Assembly: GCA_965242775.1 (NCBI GenBank) | Contig: CBDETI010000024.1 | Location: 1-64,000 of the forward strand | Source: JAWPMT01 sp965242775 | GTDB taxonomy: Bacteria; Bacteroidota; Bacteroidia; Cytophagales; Cyclobacteriaceae | Length of the DNA stretch: 64,000 nucleotides | Direction of reading: 5' to 3' | Shown here: piece by piece, positions 10,394 through 18,312 of the stretch | How the letters are laid out: each line of letters starts with the position of its first letter | How positions within the stretch are numbered: position 1 is the stretch's first letter | Notes under the pieces: generated by a model | Database searches by the model: none | Seen by the model: only the letters and a program-made list of their open reading frames with translations | Told to the model about the DNA's origin: nothing | Made by a program: the position numbers and the translations under genes

Positions 10394-10822
10394 ATGATAG
10401 ACGCGATAAGAAAATTCTTTGGTGGGGAACGAAAAGACATCAGAAACCTCATCAAAGTCGCTTTTGCCCAGGGCAAAATAGACGAATTGGATATTGATTA
10501 CCTCAACAAGGAACTTGCCTACTTGAATTTAAATGAGAAGCAGGTGAAGAGAAACAAGTCAGCATTCCTGGCCTTGAAAAACAAACTTCCAAAGGATCCA
10601 TTCCGCGTATACCAACTCATTTATGGGTTGACGCGAAAGTTGATGTCCACCAATATGTTGACGGACAAAAAGGAGTACGTACTAAAGCGATTGATTACGG
10701 TCTTCACCAAAAACCTCAACAACATCAATGAATTGATCCATTTTCTTAAATACAATATACGCTATGGAAACTCGATCGAGGATTCTTACTCCCGATTGGG
10801 CTATTTGCTGTTGTCAGCCTAG
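10394..10822 (+). CDS. TerB-like helical protein, function unknown
   Basis: A 142-residue, basic, all-helical soluble protein with no signal peptide. Its layout resembles the TerB-like fold: a first helical unit with an AFAQGKIDELDIDYL segment (about residues 25-40) and a second with NMLTDKKEYVLKRL (about residues 82-98). These match the paired acidic/hydrophobic helices of that family, but the match is weak and judged by eye. It has its own rho-independent terminator directly downstream. The neighbours (a transporter and a convergent hydrolase-OsmC gene) give no functional clue. Confidence 0.6.
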   Translation: MIDAIRKFFGGERKDIRNLIKVAFAQGKIDELDIDYLNKELAYLNLNEKQVKRNKSAFLALKNKLPKDPFRVYQLIYGLTRKLMSTNMLTDKKEYVLKRLITVFTKNLNNINELIHFLKYNIRYGNSIEDSYSRLGYLLLSA

Positions 10823-10828
10823 AGCAGG

Positions 10829-10859
10829 GGCCGGGTGCAATGCCCGGCCTATATTTTCT
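10829..10859 (+). terminator. Rho-independent terminator after TerB-like gene
   Basis: Perfect 7-bp GC-rich stem (GGCCGGG / CCCGGCC) with a 7-nt loop, followed by TATATTTTCTT. It lies 6 bp after the TerB-like stop codon and overlaps the end of the convergent hydrolase gene. Confidence 0.75.
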
Positions 10860-12073
10860 TAATCATCCAGACTTTCAGTGAGTATGATCGGTTTTCCTTC
10901 CAGGGTTTTATGAACTGGGCACCGATCTGCAATCTCAATCATCCTGCGCCGTTGTTCCTCTGTCATTTCTCCTTCGATCTTTATTTTTCTTGTGATCTGA
11001 TCAATTTTTCCTCCAGGCCTTTCACTGTTTTCACCATCCACCATATGCACCTTGTCGTGAGTTAGTTGAACTTCCACTGAATCCAGTTTGATCTTTTTGT
11101 GGTTAGCATACATTTTTAATGTCATGGTGGTGCAGGCCCCTAGCGCCGATAGAAGATACCCGTACGGCGAGGGCCCCAGGTCTTTACCTCCCACACTTTT
11201 TGGTTCGTCTGCCAACATCCGGTGACTTCCGGCGATTATCTCGGTAGTAAAGCTATCTCCTTTCAATCGAGTCCAAACCTCTCCTTCGGGTGGTATCTCA
11301 GACTCTGACGCTGCATTTATGTACCTGGAAGCCCAGGAAGCAGCTACGGCTCCCACATACCGGGAATCTTGCTCCCTAAGCAAAAGGTGATCTGCACCAT
11401 CCAGGGTGATAAAGCTTTTGGGATGTTGCGCCTTTAAATAAATATCGGTTGCATTGTCGATCCCCACAATCTGGTCTTGAGGAGAATGCATAATGAGCAG
11501 TGCCCTACCGAGATTGCGGATCGGGTCGGAGGAGTCATTTTTATCTAAATCTTCAAGGAACTGCTTTTTTATCAAAAATGGCCTGCCGCCAATGTTCACC
11601 TCAGCCTGCCCCTCTGACTCCAATTGGTTCGTATCACGCTGCAACAAATGCCTAACGTGGGCAGGTGTTGCCGGAGCGCCAATGGTGACGACCGCATTCA
11701 CTGCAGGCAAACCAGCACTAATGTGGAGGACCGCCGCACCTCCCAAGGAATGACCCATCATTATTTGAGGTGCTTGAAAATGTTCTTCCAGGTAGTCATA
11801 GGCAACTTTTAGGTCCTCGAGATTGGATGTGAAGTTAGAATCTGCAAAATCGCCCTGGCTTTGCCCCAGCCCGGTGAAATCAAACCTTAATACAGCAAAA
11901 CCCTCCAAGGTGAGCGCCCGACTAATGTTATCCACAGAAAGCAGGTTTTTACCGCATGTGAAACAGTGGGCGAAAAGCACGAAGGCTTTTGGCGTACCTG
12001 TAATCGGGAAATCAATTCTGCCAGCCAGCAGGTGACCTGCCGCACTTGTAAACTTTATATTTTGGGATTTCAT
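10859..12073 (-). CDS. Bifunctional alpha/beta hydrolase-OsmC family protein
   Basis: Fusion of two catalytic folds in 404 residues. Residues 1-250 are an alpha/beta hydrolase with nucleophile Ser109 in GHSLGG, acid Asp200 and His229 (GADH). Residues 260-404 form an OsmC/Ohr peroxiredoxin-like domain with the two redox cysteines Cys314 (ALGACTTMT) and Cys385 (DRCPVHKTL). OsmC proteins reduce organic hydroperoxides. The hydrolase half may act on esters or lipid peroxides, which is inferred from the fusion. The protein is cytosolic with no signal peptide. The fused architecture is known in Bacteroidota and Proteobacteria. It is monocistronic and convergent with the TerB-like gene. Confidence 0.9.
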   Translation of the reverse strand: MKSQNIKFTSAAGHLLAGRIDFPITGTPKAFVLFAHCFTCGKNLLSVDNISRALTLEGFAVLRFDFTGLGQSQGDFADSNFTSNLEDLKVAYDYLEEHFQAPQIMMGHSLGGAAVLHISAGLPAVNAVVTIGAPATPAHVRHLLQRDTNQLESEGQAEVNIGGRPFLIKKQFLEDLDKNDSSDPIRNLGRALLIMHSPQDQIVGIDNATDIYLKAQHPKSFITLDGADHLLLREQDSRYVGAVAASWASRYINAASESEIPPEGEVWTRLKGDSFTTEIIAGSHRMLADEPKSVGGKDLGPSPYGYLLSALGACTTMTLKMYANHKKIKLDSVEVQLTHDKVHMVDGENSERPGGKIDQITRKIKIEGEMTEEQRRRMIEIADRCPVHKTLEGKPIILTESLDD

Positions 12074-12249
12074 GTAAACTATTTAAACCAATCGGCCCCT
12101 TAGGACTGATGGAAACTAACATTGGGGTAGCCGCCTCCAGCGATGATGCTTTTGCTGAAAAAATGCGCTCCTCTGGAGGAAACTTAATATTTTTATTTTG
12201 TCTTTATAACAGAAGGTACACAGTACCTGAAGTTTTAGTTTGACTTGGA

Positions 12250-12891
12250 ATGCAATTCTTGAAAACCACCGCCGTACTTGCACTGATATGTCTTTCAGCG
12301 GGCATTTCCCATGGCCAAAGCCTGCATTACGATGCCCTTAGAAAGGGTAAAATCGTGGGAGGTATGGACATCATGGTACGAAATGAGGGAGAAAGTGAGG
12401 CTTTTTTTCAAGTTAAGAGCAACATGGAGTTTCGGTTTCTGGTCTCATTGAAAGTGAACTTTATTAACGAAGAAACCTTCGTGGACGGCATACTGACCAA
12501 AGGTTGGGTCAAAAACGAGATGATCGGATTCAAGGAGAATGAGGCATCAATTTCCAAATCCGCCAATGGTTATGACCTGCTCATCAACGGTACAAAAGAA
12601 CCCATTGATGATAAAGAGATTAAATACACGGTCACGAAAATATACACCCAGGAGCCCGAAAATGGCCAAAAAGTATTTTCTCAATACTACGGCATTCACT
12701 TTACCTTCGAAAAAACCGGCGAACACCAGTACAAATTCCAGTCGCCTGAAGGAGACAATTTTTATACCTACCAATACGGGGTTTGTACGGATATCCGAAT
12801 AGAACGGGACTTTGCCACAATTCATTTTAGGCTTCAACCTGACAGCTTCGCAGCCGTAAAATCAGGAAGGAACAATTTCAAAAACCGATGA
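12250..12891 (+). CDS. Secreted protein, DUF6134-like
   Basis: A 213-residue exported protein of unknown function. A signal peptide (about residues 1-22, ending near SHG-QSLHYD) is followed by a beta-rich domain that opens with HYDALRKGKIVGGM, a pattern I associate with the Bacteroidota family DUF6134; this assignment is by eye. No lipobox or catalytic motif is seen. Its stop overlaps the next start (ATGA), so it is coupled to the DUF697-like membrane protein. The 176-bp gap upstream holds an imperfect inverted repeat (CCTCCAG at 12134 / CTGGAGG at 12173). Confidence 0.6.
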   Translation: MQFLKTTAVLALICLSAGISHGQSLHYDALRKGKIVGGMDIMVRNEGESEAFFQVKSNMEFRFLVSLKVNFINEETFVDGILTKGWVKNEMIGFKENEASISKSANGYDLLINGTKEPIDDKEIKYTVTKIYTQEPENGQKVFSQYYGIHFTFEKTGEHQYKFQSPEGDNFYTYQYGVCTDIRIERDFATIHFRLQPDSFAAVKSGRNNFKNR

Positions 12892-13877
12892 TTCAGGCAC
12901 TACGAAAGCTGGCTATCCCCATCGTGGCATTACTAAGTCTCGGGTTCATTCTCTTCCTTGTGAATCAGGTCTCAGGGATTTATTTAATGGCTTCCGATTT
13001 GAATCCGCTCTTCGGGAAAATTGTTCTCGCGATTTTACTAATACTGATCGCAGGATTGCTGATAAGCCCTTTTGTTATCTATTTCAAGCTGCCCAAACCA
13101 CTAAAGCCCGCCACGAATGACCGTCAACTGGGCATGTACAAGAAACGGCTGCTGGCACGGTTGAAATCCAACAAAATACTGATCAGGGAAAGCGCTGCGC
13201 CCAAAGAAATAGAGGACCTTCCCCAAGCTATTGCCGTGCTCGATACGGAAGCGGATAAGATTCTAACCAGTACAGCACAAACCATTTTTCTTACCACGGC
13301 CATTTCCCAAAACGGCAAATTGGATGCTTTCACGGTATTCCTCACACAGGTGCGAATGGTCTGGAAGATTGCTCATGTTTATTATCAAAAGCCCTCACCT
13401 CGAGAATTACTGTACCTATATGGCAATATTGGAGCTACGGCATTTCTCGCCTCCGAAATAGAGGATATAGACCTTACGAAGCACATTGAACCCATCATAA
13501 CTTCCATCGCAAGAAATTCGGGTGGGCGGTCCGTGCCAGTGGTGGGTCAGGCCACCACTATCATTATGGACTCCTTACTCGAGGGTACTACCAATTGTTT
13601 CCTGGCACTTCGGGTGGGGGTTTTAACTAAAAAATATTGCGGACAATTGTCAATCTCCACGAAAGCGGAAATACGGAAGAGCACATTGAAGGAGGCAAGT
13701 GCAATGTTGCGAAAAATTGCCGTTTCCTCCTCTGCGGACTTCATTGGAGCCATTCTCCGAGCTACCAAAAATGCCGGAATCAACACTGTTAAAGACGGAT
13801 GGGACACAGTGGTAAAAGCAGGCACTAAAATGAAGGAATCCGTAATGGAAGTCTCGCGAAAAGTGAATCCCTTCTAG
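12888..13877 (+). CDS. DUF697-family membrane protein (YcjF-like)
   Basis: A 329-residue inner-membrane protein. Two hydrophobic helices near the N-terminus (about residues 8-32 and 42-66) are followed by a soluble region and a DUF697-like domain (about residues 120-290) with the glycine-rich GGRSVPVVGQATTIIMDSLLEGT segment split across a hydrophobic turn. DUF697 proteins are often linked to dynamin-like GTPases or stress-related membrane functions, but no GTPase gene is adjacent. Coupled by ATGA overlap to the secreted protein upstream. Confidence 0.65.
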   Translation: MIQALRKLAIPIVALLSLGFILFLVNQVSGIYLMASDLNPLFGKIVLAILLILIAGLLISPFVIYFKLPKPLKPATNDRQLGMYKKRLLARLKSNKILIRESAAPKEIEDLPQAIAVLDTEADKILTSTAQTIFLTTAISQNGKLDAFTVFLTQVRMVWKIAHVYYQKPSPRELLYLYGNIGATAFLASEIEDIDLTKHIEPIITSIARNSGGRSVPVVGQATTIIMDSLLEGTTNCFLALRVGVLTKKYCGQLSISTKAEIRKSTLKEASAMLRKIAVSSSADFIGAILRATKNAGINTVKDGWDTVVKAGTKMKESVMEVSRKVNPF

Positions 13878-13900
13878 TCTGGGATTAGAGAAGGCTTGAA

Positions 13901-14851
13901 TTAGCCAAAGAAAGAATCAACAAACTCGGCCTTGTTAAAAACCTGAAGGTCTTCTACTTTTTCTCCCACACCTATGTACTTCACAGGTATTTTGAATTGC
14001 TCTGATATACCAATGACTACACCTCCCTTGGCGGTACCATCTAACTTGGTGATGGCTAGGGAAGTCACATCGGTAGCCTTCGTGAACTCCGTTGCTTGAA
14101 CGAAAGCATTTTGGCCGGTGCTTCCATCCAATACCAGCATTACGTCATGAGGTGCCGTCGGAATAAATTTCTGAACTACCTTTTTGATCTTGGTCAGTTC
14201 GTTCATCAAGTTAACCTTGGTATGCAATCTGCCTGCCGTATCGATGATAACGACATCTGCATTCAAGTCCACTCCCCTTTTGACAGTCTCAAAAGCTACG
14301 GAGGCGGGATCCGTGTTCATTCCCTTCGAAACCACTTCTACACCGACGCGTTCACCCCACATAATTAGCTGATCCACGGCCGCGGCCCTGAAAGTATCCG
14401 CAGCCCCTAGCACTACTTTTTTGTTGAGCGATTTTAATTGGGCTGCCAGTTTGCCAATGGTCGTCGTTTTGCCTACACCATTGACACCCACCACCATGAT
14501 GACGTAGGGTCCATCGACATTGGGTACGTCGAAATCGGCCAGGTCTGCCGAGTTATTCTCAGCCAGTAAGGCAGCAATTTCCTCGCGTAAAATCACATTC
14601 AGTTCGGAAGTACTAAGGTATTTGTCTCTTGAAACGCGCTCCTCGATGCGCTCGATAATCTTAACGGTGGTGTCAACACCCACATCCGACGAGATCAGCA
14701 CCTCCTCCAACTCGTCAAGTACCTCATCGTCTACTTTCGACTTTCCGACAACCGCTTTACTTAACCGATTGAAGAAGTTTGTCTTTGACTTTTCCAGGCC
14801 TTTGTCTAGCGACGCCTTTTTTTCTTTTGAGAATATTCCGAGAAAACTCAT
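13901..14851 (-). CDS. ftsY: Signal recognition particle receptor FtsY
   Basis: SRP-receptor GTPase that docks ribosome-SRP complexes at the inner membrane for co-translational insertion. The 316-residue protein has a short N-terminal region (1-30) in place of the long acidic A domain of E. coli, then the NG domain: a four-helix N bundle (about 30-110), the G1 P-loop GVNGVGKTT at 122-130, the DTFRAAAVDQL insertion-box motif, DTAGR (G3) and TKLDGTAKGG (G4/G5). It lies downstream of the rpmB-rpmG-DUF4295 cluster but is separated from it by a strong terminator, so it needs its own promoter. Confidence 0.97.
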   Translation of the reverse strand: MSFLGIFSKEKKASLDKGLEKSKTNFFNRLSKAVVGKSKVDDEVLDELEEVLISSDVGVDTTVKIIERIEERVSRDKYLSTSELNVILREEIAALLAENNSADLADFDVPNVDGPYVIMVVGVNGVGKTTTIGKLAAQLKSLNKKVVLGAADTFRAAAVDQLIMWGERVGVEVVSKGMNTDPASVAFETVKRGVDLNADVVIIDTAGRLHTKVNLMNELTKIKKVVQKFIPTAPHDVMLVLDGSTGQNAFVQATEFTKATDVTSLAITKLDGTAKGGVVIGISEQFKIPVKYIGVGEKVEDLQVFNKAEFVDSFFG

Positions 14852-14922
14852 TTTGCGGTGATTTGGAACTTAAAGGTATTCAACCCGGCAAGAATGCGCT
14901 CGCCAGCTCTCCTGAATACAAA

Positions 14923-14955
14923 TAAAAAAGGCTATCAAGTTCCCCGGATAGCCTT
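14923..14955 (-). terminator. Rho-independent terminator of rpmB-rpmG-DUF4295 operon
   Basis: A 9-bp perfect stem (AAGGCTATC at 14928-14936 with GATAGCCTT at 14947-14955) and a 10-nt loop. On the minus strand it is followed by six T residues (plus-strand A-run 14924-14929). It sits 22 bp beyond the DUF4295 stop and before ftsY. Confidence 0.85.
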
Positions 14956-14976
14956 CTAATATTGTCTTAATTAGAA

Positions 14977-15132
14977 TTATTTCCTGTTGAGGACTTCTTT
15001 TACTTCTCCTTCAGGCACCATTTCCTCTTTAAAGGTGTAAGCGCCCGTTTTCTCAGACTTCACAGCTTTGATCACTCTGGCAAATTTCGCTCCACCAGGC
15101 TGCTTAAGGGTTGCAACAACTTTCTTAGCCAT
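14977..15132 (-). CDS. DUF4295 small basic protein of the L28-L33 operon
   Basis: A 51-residue, lysine-rich protein (starts MAKKVVATLKQPGG, ends VKEVLNRK). The segment VKSEKTGAYTFKEEMVP matches the conserved core of DUF4295, a family found in Bacteroidota and almost always next to rpmB and rpmG. It starts 3 bp after the rpmG stop. Conservation and context suggest a ribosome-associated role, but the function is not established. It is below the usual length cut-off for gene finding. Confidence 0.85.
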   Translation of the reverse strand: MAKKVVATLKQPGGAKFARVIKAVKSEKTGAYTFKEEMVPEGEVKEVLNRK

Positions 15133-15135
15133 GTC

Positions 15136-15318
15136 TTATTTGATTTCTTTGTGAACTGTATACTTTCTAAGAATTGGATTATACTTCTTGAGCTCCAATC
15201 TTTCAGGGGTGTTCTTTCTATTCTTAGTAGAAATGTATCTTGAAGTCCCAGGCATGCCCGATTCCTTATGTTCGGTGCACTCAAGAATAACCTGAATTCT
15301 GTTTCCTTTCTTCGCCAT
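15136..15318 (-). CDS. rpmG: 50S ribosomal protein L33
   Basis: A 60-residue large-subunit protein. It is recognised by the MAKKGNRIQVILECTEHK start and the NRKNTPERLELKKYNP core. Only one cysteine is present, so this is the zinc-independent (C-) form lacking the two CxxC pairs. It is the second gene of rpmB-rpmG-DUF4295. Confidence 0.96.
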   Translation of the reverse strand: MAKKGNRIQVILECTEHKESGMPGTSRYISTKNRKNTPERLELKKYNPILRKYTVHKEIK

Positions 15319-15336
15319 CGTTTAACCCGATAAATA

Positions 15337-15576
15337 TTATACTAAGGTATTTCCATTCGCCCTGGCTTTTTTCAGGACGGCAGTGATACCAATCTTGTTT
15401 ATTGTTCTAAGCACTTGCGTAGATACTTTCAAAGTGATCCATTTATCCTCTTCAGGGATATAAAACCTCTTTGTTTGAAGATTGGGATAGAATCTTCTCT
15501 TTGTCTTGTTGTTCGCGTGGGAAACATTGTTTCCTACCATCGGCCGCTTCCCTGAAATCTGACAAACTTTGGACAT
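15337..15576 (-). CDS. rpmB: 50S ribosomal protein L28
   Basis: A 79-residue large-subunit protein with the family signature SKVCQISGKRPMVGNNVSHANNK at the N-terminus. Only one cysteine is present, so it is the zinc-free form. It is the first gene of the three-gene ribosomal cluster; on the minus strand a near-consensus -7 element (GATATTTG, complement of 15604-15611) lies about 30 bp upstream of the start. Confidence 0.96.
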   Translation of the reverse strand: MSKVCQISGKRPMVGNNVSHANNKTKRRFYPNLQTKRFYIPEEDKWITLKVSTQVLRTINKIGITAVLKKARANGNTLV

Positions 15577-15637
15577 TACTCAAGCATTTTGAAAAATGGA
15601 ACGCAAATATCGCCATTTGCTTCCGAATTCAAAATAA

Positions 15638-15793
15638 TTATGACTTTATTTTATAGCCATAGGGGCAATGTCTGCAGCCGTTTTTGCAACAGTAACCTCT
15701 TTTCTTATGATAAGTTGCTGTAAATACCACAAACCCCTCCGGCGTATAGTAGAAATCTTCCTCTTCAGTTCCCTTCTTATCTTTTTGTGACAT
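15638..15793 (-). CDS. DUF5522 cysteine-rich small protein
   Basis: A 51-residue protein starting MSQKDKKGTEEEDFYYTPEG and ending GYKIKS. Four cysteines are packed as CCKNGCRHCPYGY near the C-terminus, the hallmark of DUF5522, and could bind a metal. The conserved FYYTPEGFVVFTATYH segment precedes it. The function is unknown. It lies upstream of rpmB on the same strand, 61 bp away, and is too short for most gene finders. Confidence 0.8.
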   Translation of the reverse strand: MSQKDKKGTEEEDFYYTPEGFVVFTATYHKKRGYCCKNGCRHCPYGYKIKS

Positions 15794-15828
15794 CACGTGA
15801 ATTATGATAAAGTCTTGTCGCTAAATGG

Positions 15829-15836
15829 TAATTTTG
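15829..15836 (+). promoter_or_regulatory. Candidate -7 element (TAnnTTTG) for rocD
   Basis: TAATTTTG matches the Bacteroidota sigma-A -7 consensus exactly. It is 59 bp upstream of the rocD ATG. A TTG occurs at 15815-15817, but this is closer than the usual -33 spacing. Confidence 0.45.
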
Positions 15837-15894
15837 AGGTTACAAACAGATGTTTAAGTAGAAAGTTTTATTCACCCCAAAGATAGCTACAGAG

Positions 15895-17136
15895 ATGATG
15901 CACGAATCAACATTGACAAGCCAGGATTTGATTGCACTGGAAAACGAAAAAGGAGCACACAACTATCACCCGCTACCGGTAGTGTTAGCCCGAGGAGAAG
16001 GTGTGCATGTTTGGGATGTTGAAGGTAAGAAGTATTATGACTTCCTATCGGCCTACAGTGCCGTAAATCAAGGACACTGTCATCCGAAGATTATAGGCGC
16101 ACTTAAGGAACAGGCCGACTTGCTCACATTAACGTCACGGGCCTTTTATAACGATGTACTCGGACAATACGAAGCATACGTAACCGAATACTTTGGCTTT
16201 GACCGGGTGCTCCCTATGAATACCGGCGTGGAAGGTGTCGAAACAGCCATTAAACTGGCCCGAAAATGGGGTTACGAGAAGAAAGGAGTAGCCGAAAATG
16301 AAGCGCAGATCATCGTTTTTGATCAGAACTTCCACGGAAGGACTACCACTGTTATTTCCTTCTCCAATGATGAGGACGCCCGAAAGAATTTTGGACCCTA
16401 CACTCCAGGCTTTCTGAAAATACCTTACAATGACGCTGCAGCACTTGAGGCGGCAATTATTAAAGAAAATGTAATCGGAGTATTGATCGAACCTATCCAG
16501 GGGGAAGCCGGGGTAATGGTACCTGACGAGGGGTTTTTAAGAACGGTAAGAGCACTTTGCGATTCCAATGAAGTGCTTTTTATCGCCGATGAAGTACAAA
16601 CCGGAATCGGACGCACCGGCAAATTACTATGTTGCGATTATGACAATGTAAAACCTGATGTCCTTATCCTTGGGAAGGCCCTTTCCGGCGGCGTACTGCC
16701 CGTCTCAGCCGTTTTGGCCAACGACGATATCATGCTGACCATTAAGCCTGGACAACATGGTTCCACATTCGGCGGTAACCCTTTGGCTTGTCGCGTGGCT
16801 ATGGCAGCACTAGATGCATTGAGAGATGAGAAAATGACCGAAAACGCCTATAAATTAGGCGTGTTGTTCCGTGAGCGGATGGAAGTAATTATCGAGAAGT
16901 CTGACCTGGTCAATGCGGTGAGAGGTAGAGGTCTCTTAAATGCAATTCTAATCAATGACACTCCTGACAGCTCCACAGCCTGGGATATTTGTGTTGCGCT
17001 GAAGGAAAACGGATTATTGGCTAAGCCAACACATGGTAATATCATCCGGTTTGCCCCGCCGCTGGTTATGACGGAAGAGCAACTGCATGATTGCTGCGAT
17101 ATCATCGACAAGACACTCAGGGAGTTTAAGAGGTAG
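15895..17136 (+). CDS. rocD: Ornithine aminotransferase
   Basis: PLP-dependent class III aminotransferase that converts ornithine and 2-oxoglutarate to glutamate-5-semialdehyde and glutamate, linking arginine and proline metabolism. At 413 residues it is full length. The ADEVQTGIGRTG segment holds the PLP-contacting aspartate, and Lys261 in LILGKALSGGVLP is the Schiff-base lysine. FSAYSAVNQGHCHP near residue 50 is typical of ornithine over other class III enzymes. Two adjacent methionine codons start the ORF; either could be used. Monocistronic. Confidence 0.94.
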   Translation: MMHESTLTSQDLIALENEKGAHNYHPLPVVLARGEGVHVWDVEGKKYYDFLSAYSAVNQGHCHPKIIGALKEQADLLTLTSRAFYNDVLGQYEAYVTEYFGFDRVLPMNTGVEGVETAIKLARKWGYEKKGVAENEAQIIVFDQNFHGRTTTVISFSNDEDARKNFGPYTPGFLKIPYNDAAALEAAIIKENVIGVLIEPIQGEAGVMVPDEGFLRTVRALCDSNEVLFIADEVQTGIGRTGKLLCCDYDNVKPDVLILGKALSGGVLPVSAVLANDDIMLTIKPGQHGSTFGGNPLACRVAMAALDALRDEKMTENAYKLGVLFRERMEVIIEKSDLVNAVRGRGLLNAILINDTPDSSTAWDICVALKENGLLAKPTHGNIIRFAPPLVMTEEQLHDCCDIIDKTLREFKR

Positions 17137-17202
17137 AACTAAGAGAATCATCATGGGTTATTGGGTGTTGGATTGTTAACTTTATCCATCAACGATAAAC
17201 CC

Positions 17203-18312
17203 ATGAAACGATTACTTACCCTTGCTTGCACGCTAGCCTGTCTGACGGCAATGAGTACAACCGGTACTGAGCCGAAAGATTTGACCAAGAATTTTGTAGT
17301 TGGGTCTCCGCAGATCCAGTCCATCAACGCACTGGATTTTGGTCCTGAAGGTATCCTATTTGTTGGGGATTCACGTTCCGCAAAAATCTGGGCTATAGAT
17401 ACGAAGGATAATCAGTCAACCCAGGTAGAGAAAATAGAACTGGCGGAGGTTGATAAGGCTATAGCCTCCCTGCTTGGCACGAGCCCAGAAAATATCACAA
17501 TCCAGGACATGGCCGTAAATCCCAAGTCTAAGAAGGTGTATTTTGCAGTTCATCATAGCAGCGGCACACCCGTACTTTTGACATTGGAAGGCGGGGAATT
17601 TGCAGTAATGAGTTTGGAAGATATCTCTTTTTCGGAGGTGACTATCAACAAGCCTGTGGCGGAAGATGCCGCGGATAGAAGAGGTCGTCCTTTAAGGAAA
17701 TGGGCCATCTCTGACCTGAATTACTACAACGGGCAGATCATGGTATCAGGACTATCCAATGAAGAATTTGGATCTACTTTCAGAAGTATCTACTTCCCTT
17801 TTGAAGGTGAGCAACGGCAATCGTCGTTGGAAATCTATCATGTGGCTCACGGTCAGTACGAAACGCATTCCCCCATCAAGACTTTTACGCCTACCATCTT
17901 GGGAGGGGAACCTCACATTATTGCTAGCTACACCTGTACCCCACTGGTTGTTTTCCCAATGCGCACCCTCATAGCGGGGCAACATGTCAAGGGCCGAACG
18001 ATTGCCGAACTTGGCAACTGGAACACGCCCCTGGACATGATCACTATGAACAAAGGCGGAAAAAGCTATCTCTTGTTGGCCAATTCCAGTCGGGCGCTCA
18101 TGAAAATAAGTTATGAGAAAATGTCAGCTTTCAAAGAATCCCTAACCGAACCTATCGGGGAGCGTTCCGGTACAGCGGGAGTAGATTTTGTGGCACTTCC
18201 ATTTGTGAATGTGCAACAGCTAGATCAGTTAAATCAAAATAGCTTTCTCATGTTGCAACGCCTGGGTGATGGCAAACTGAACCTTCGAACCCAAACCGAC
18301 AGGTGGCTGTAG
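17203..18312 (+). CDS. Secreted beta-propeller-like protein
   Basis: A 369-residue exported protein of unknown function. The ATG at 17203 is preferred over the upstream in-frame start at 17161, because it begins a clean signal peptide (MKRLLTLACTLACLTAMS). The mature part reads like a propeller: repeated strands such as ALDFGPEGILFVGDSRSAKIWAID and MAVNPKSKKVYFAVHH resemble NHL/SMP-30 blades. No catalytic site is seen. A near-consensus -7 element (TAACTTTA, 17177-17184) precedes it. Its last 10 bases overlap the start of the next gene, and three further genes follow closely, suggesting a co-transcribed envelope block. Confidence 0.6.
   Translation: MKRLLTLACTLACLTAMSTTGTEPKDLTKNFVVGSPQIQSINALDFGPEGILFVGDSRSAKIWAIDTKDNQSTQVEKIELAEVDKAIASLLGTSPENITIQDMAVNPKSKKVYFAVHHSSGTPVLLTLEGGEFAVMSLEDISFSEVTINKPVAEDAADRRGRPLRKWAISDLNYYNGQIMVSGLSNEEFGSTFRSIYFPFEGEQRQSSLEIYHVAHGQYETHSPIKTFTPTILGGEPHIIASYTCTPLVVFPMRTLIAGQHVKGRTIAELGNWNTPLDMITMNKGGKSYLLLANSSRALMKISYEKMSAFKESLTEPIGERSGTAGVDFVALPFVNVQQLDQLNQNSFLMLQRLGDGKLNLRTQTDRWL

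Noticed and set aside
12134..12179. CCTCCAG/CTGGAGG inverted repeat before the DUF6134-like gene
   Set aside because: The 32-nt loop and short stem are not enough to call a terminator or operator.
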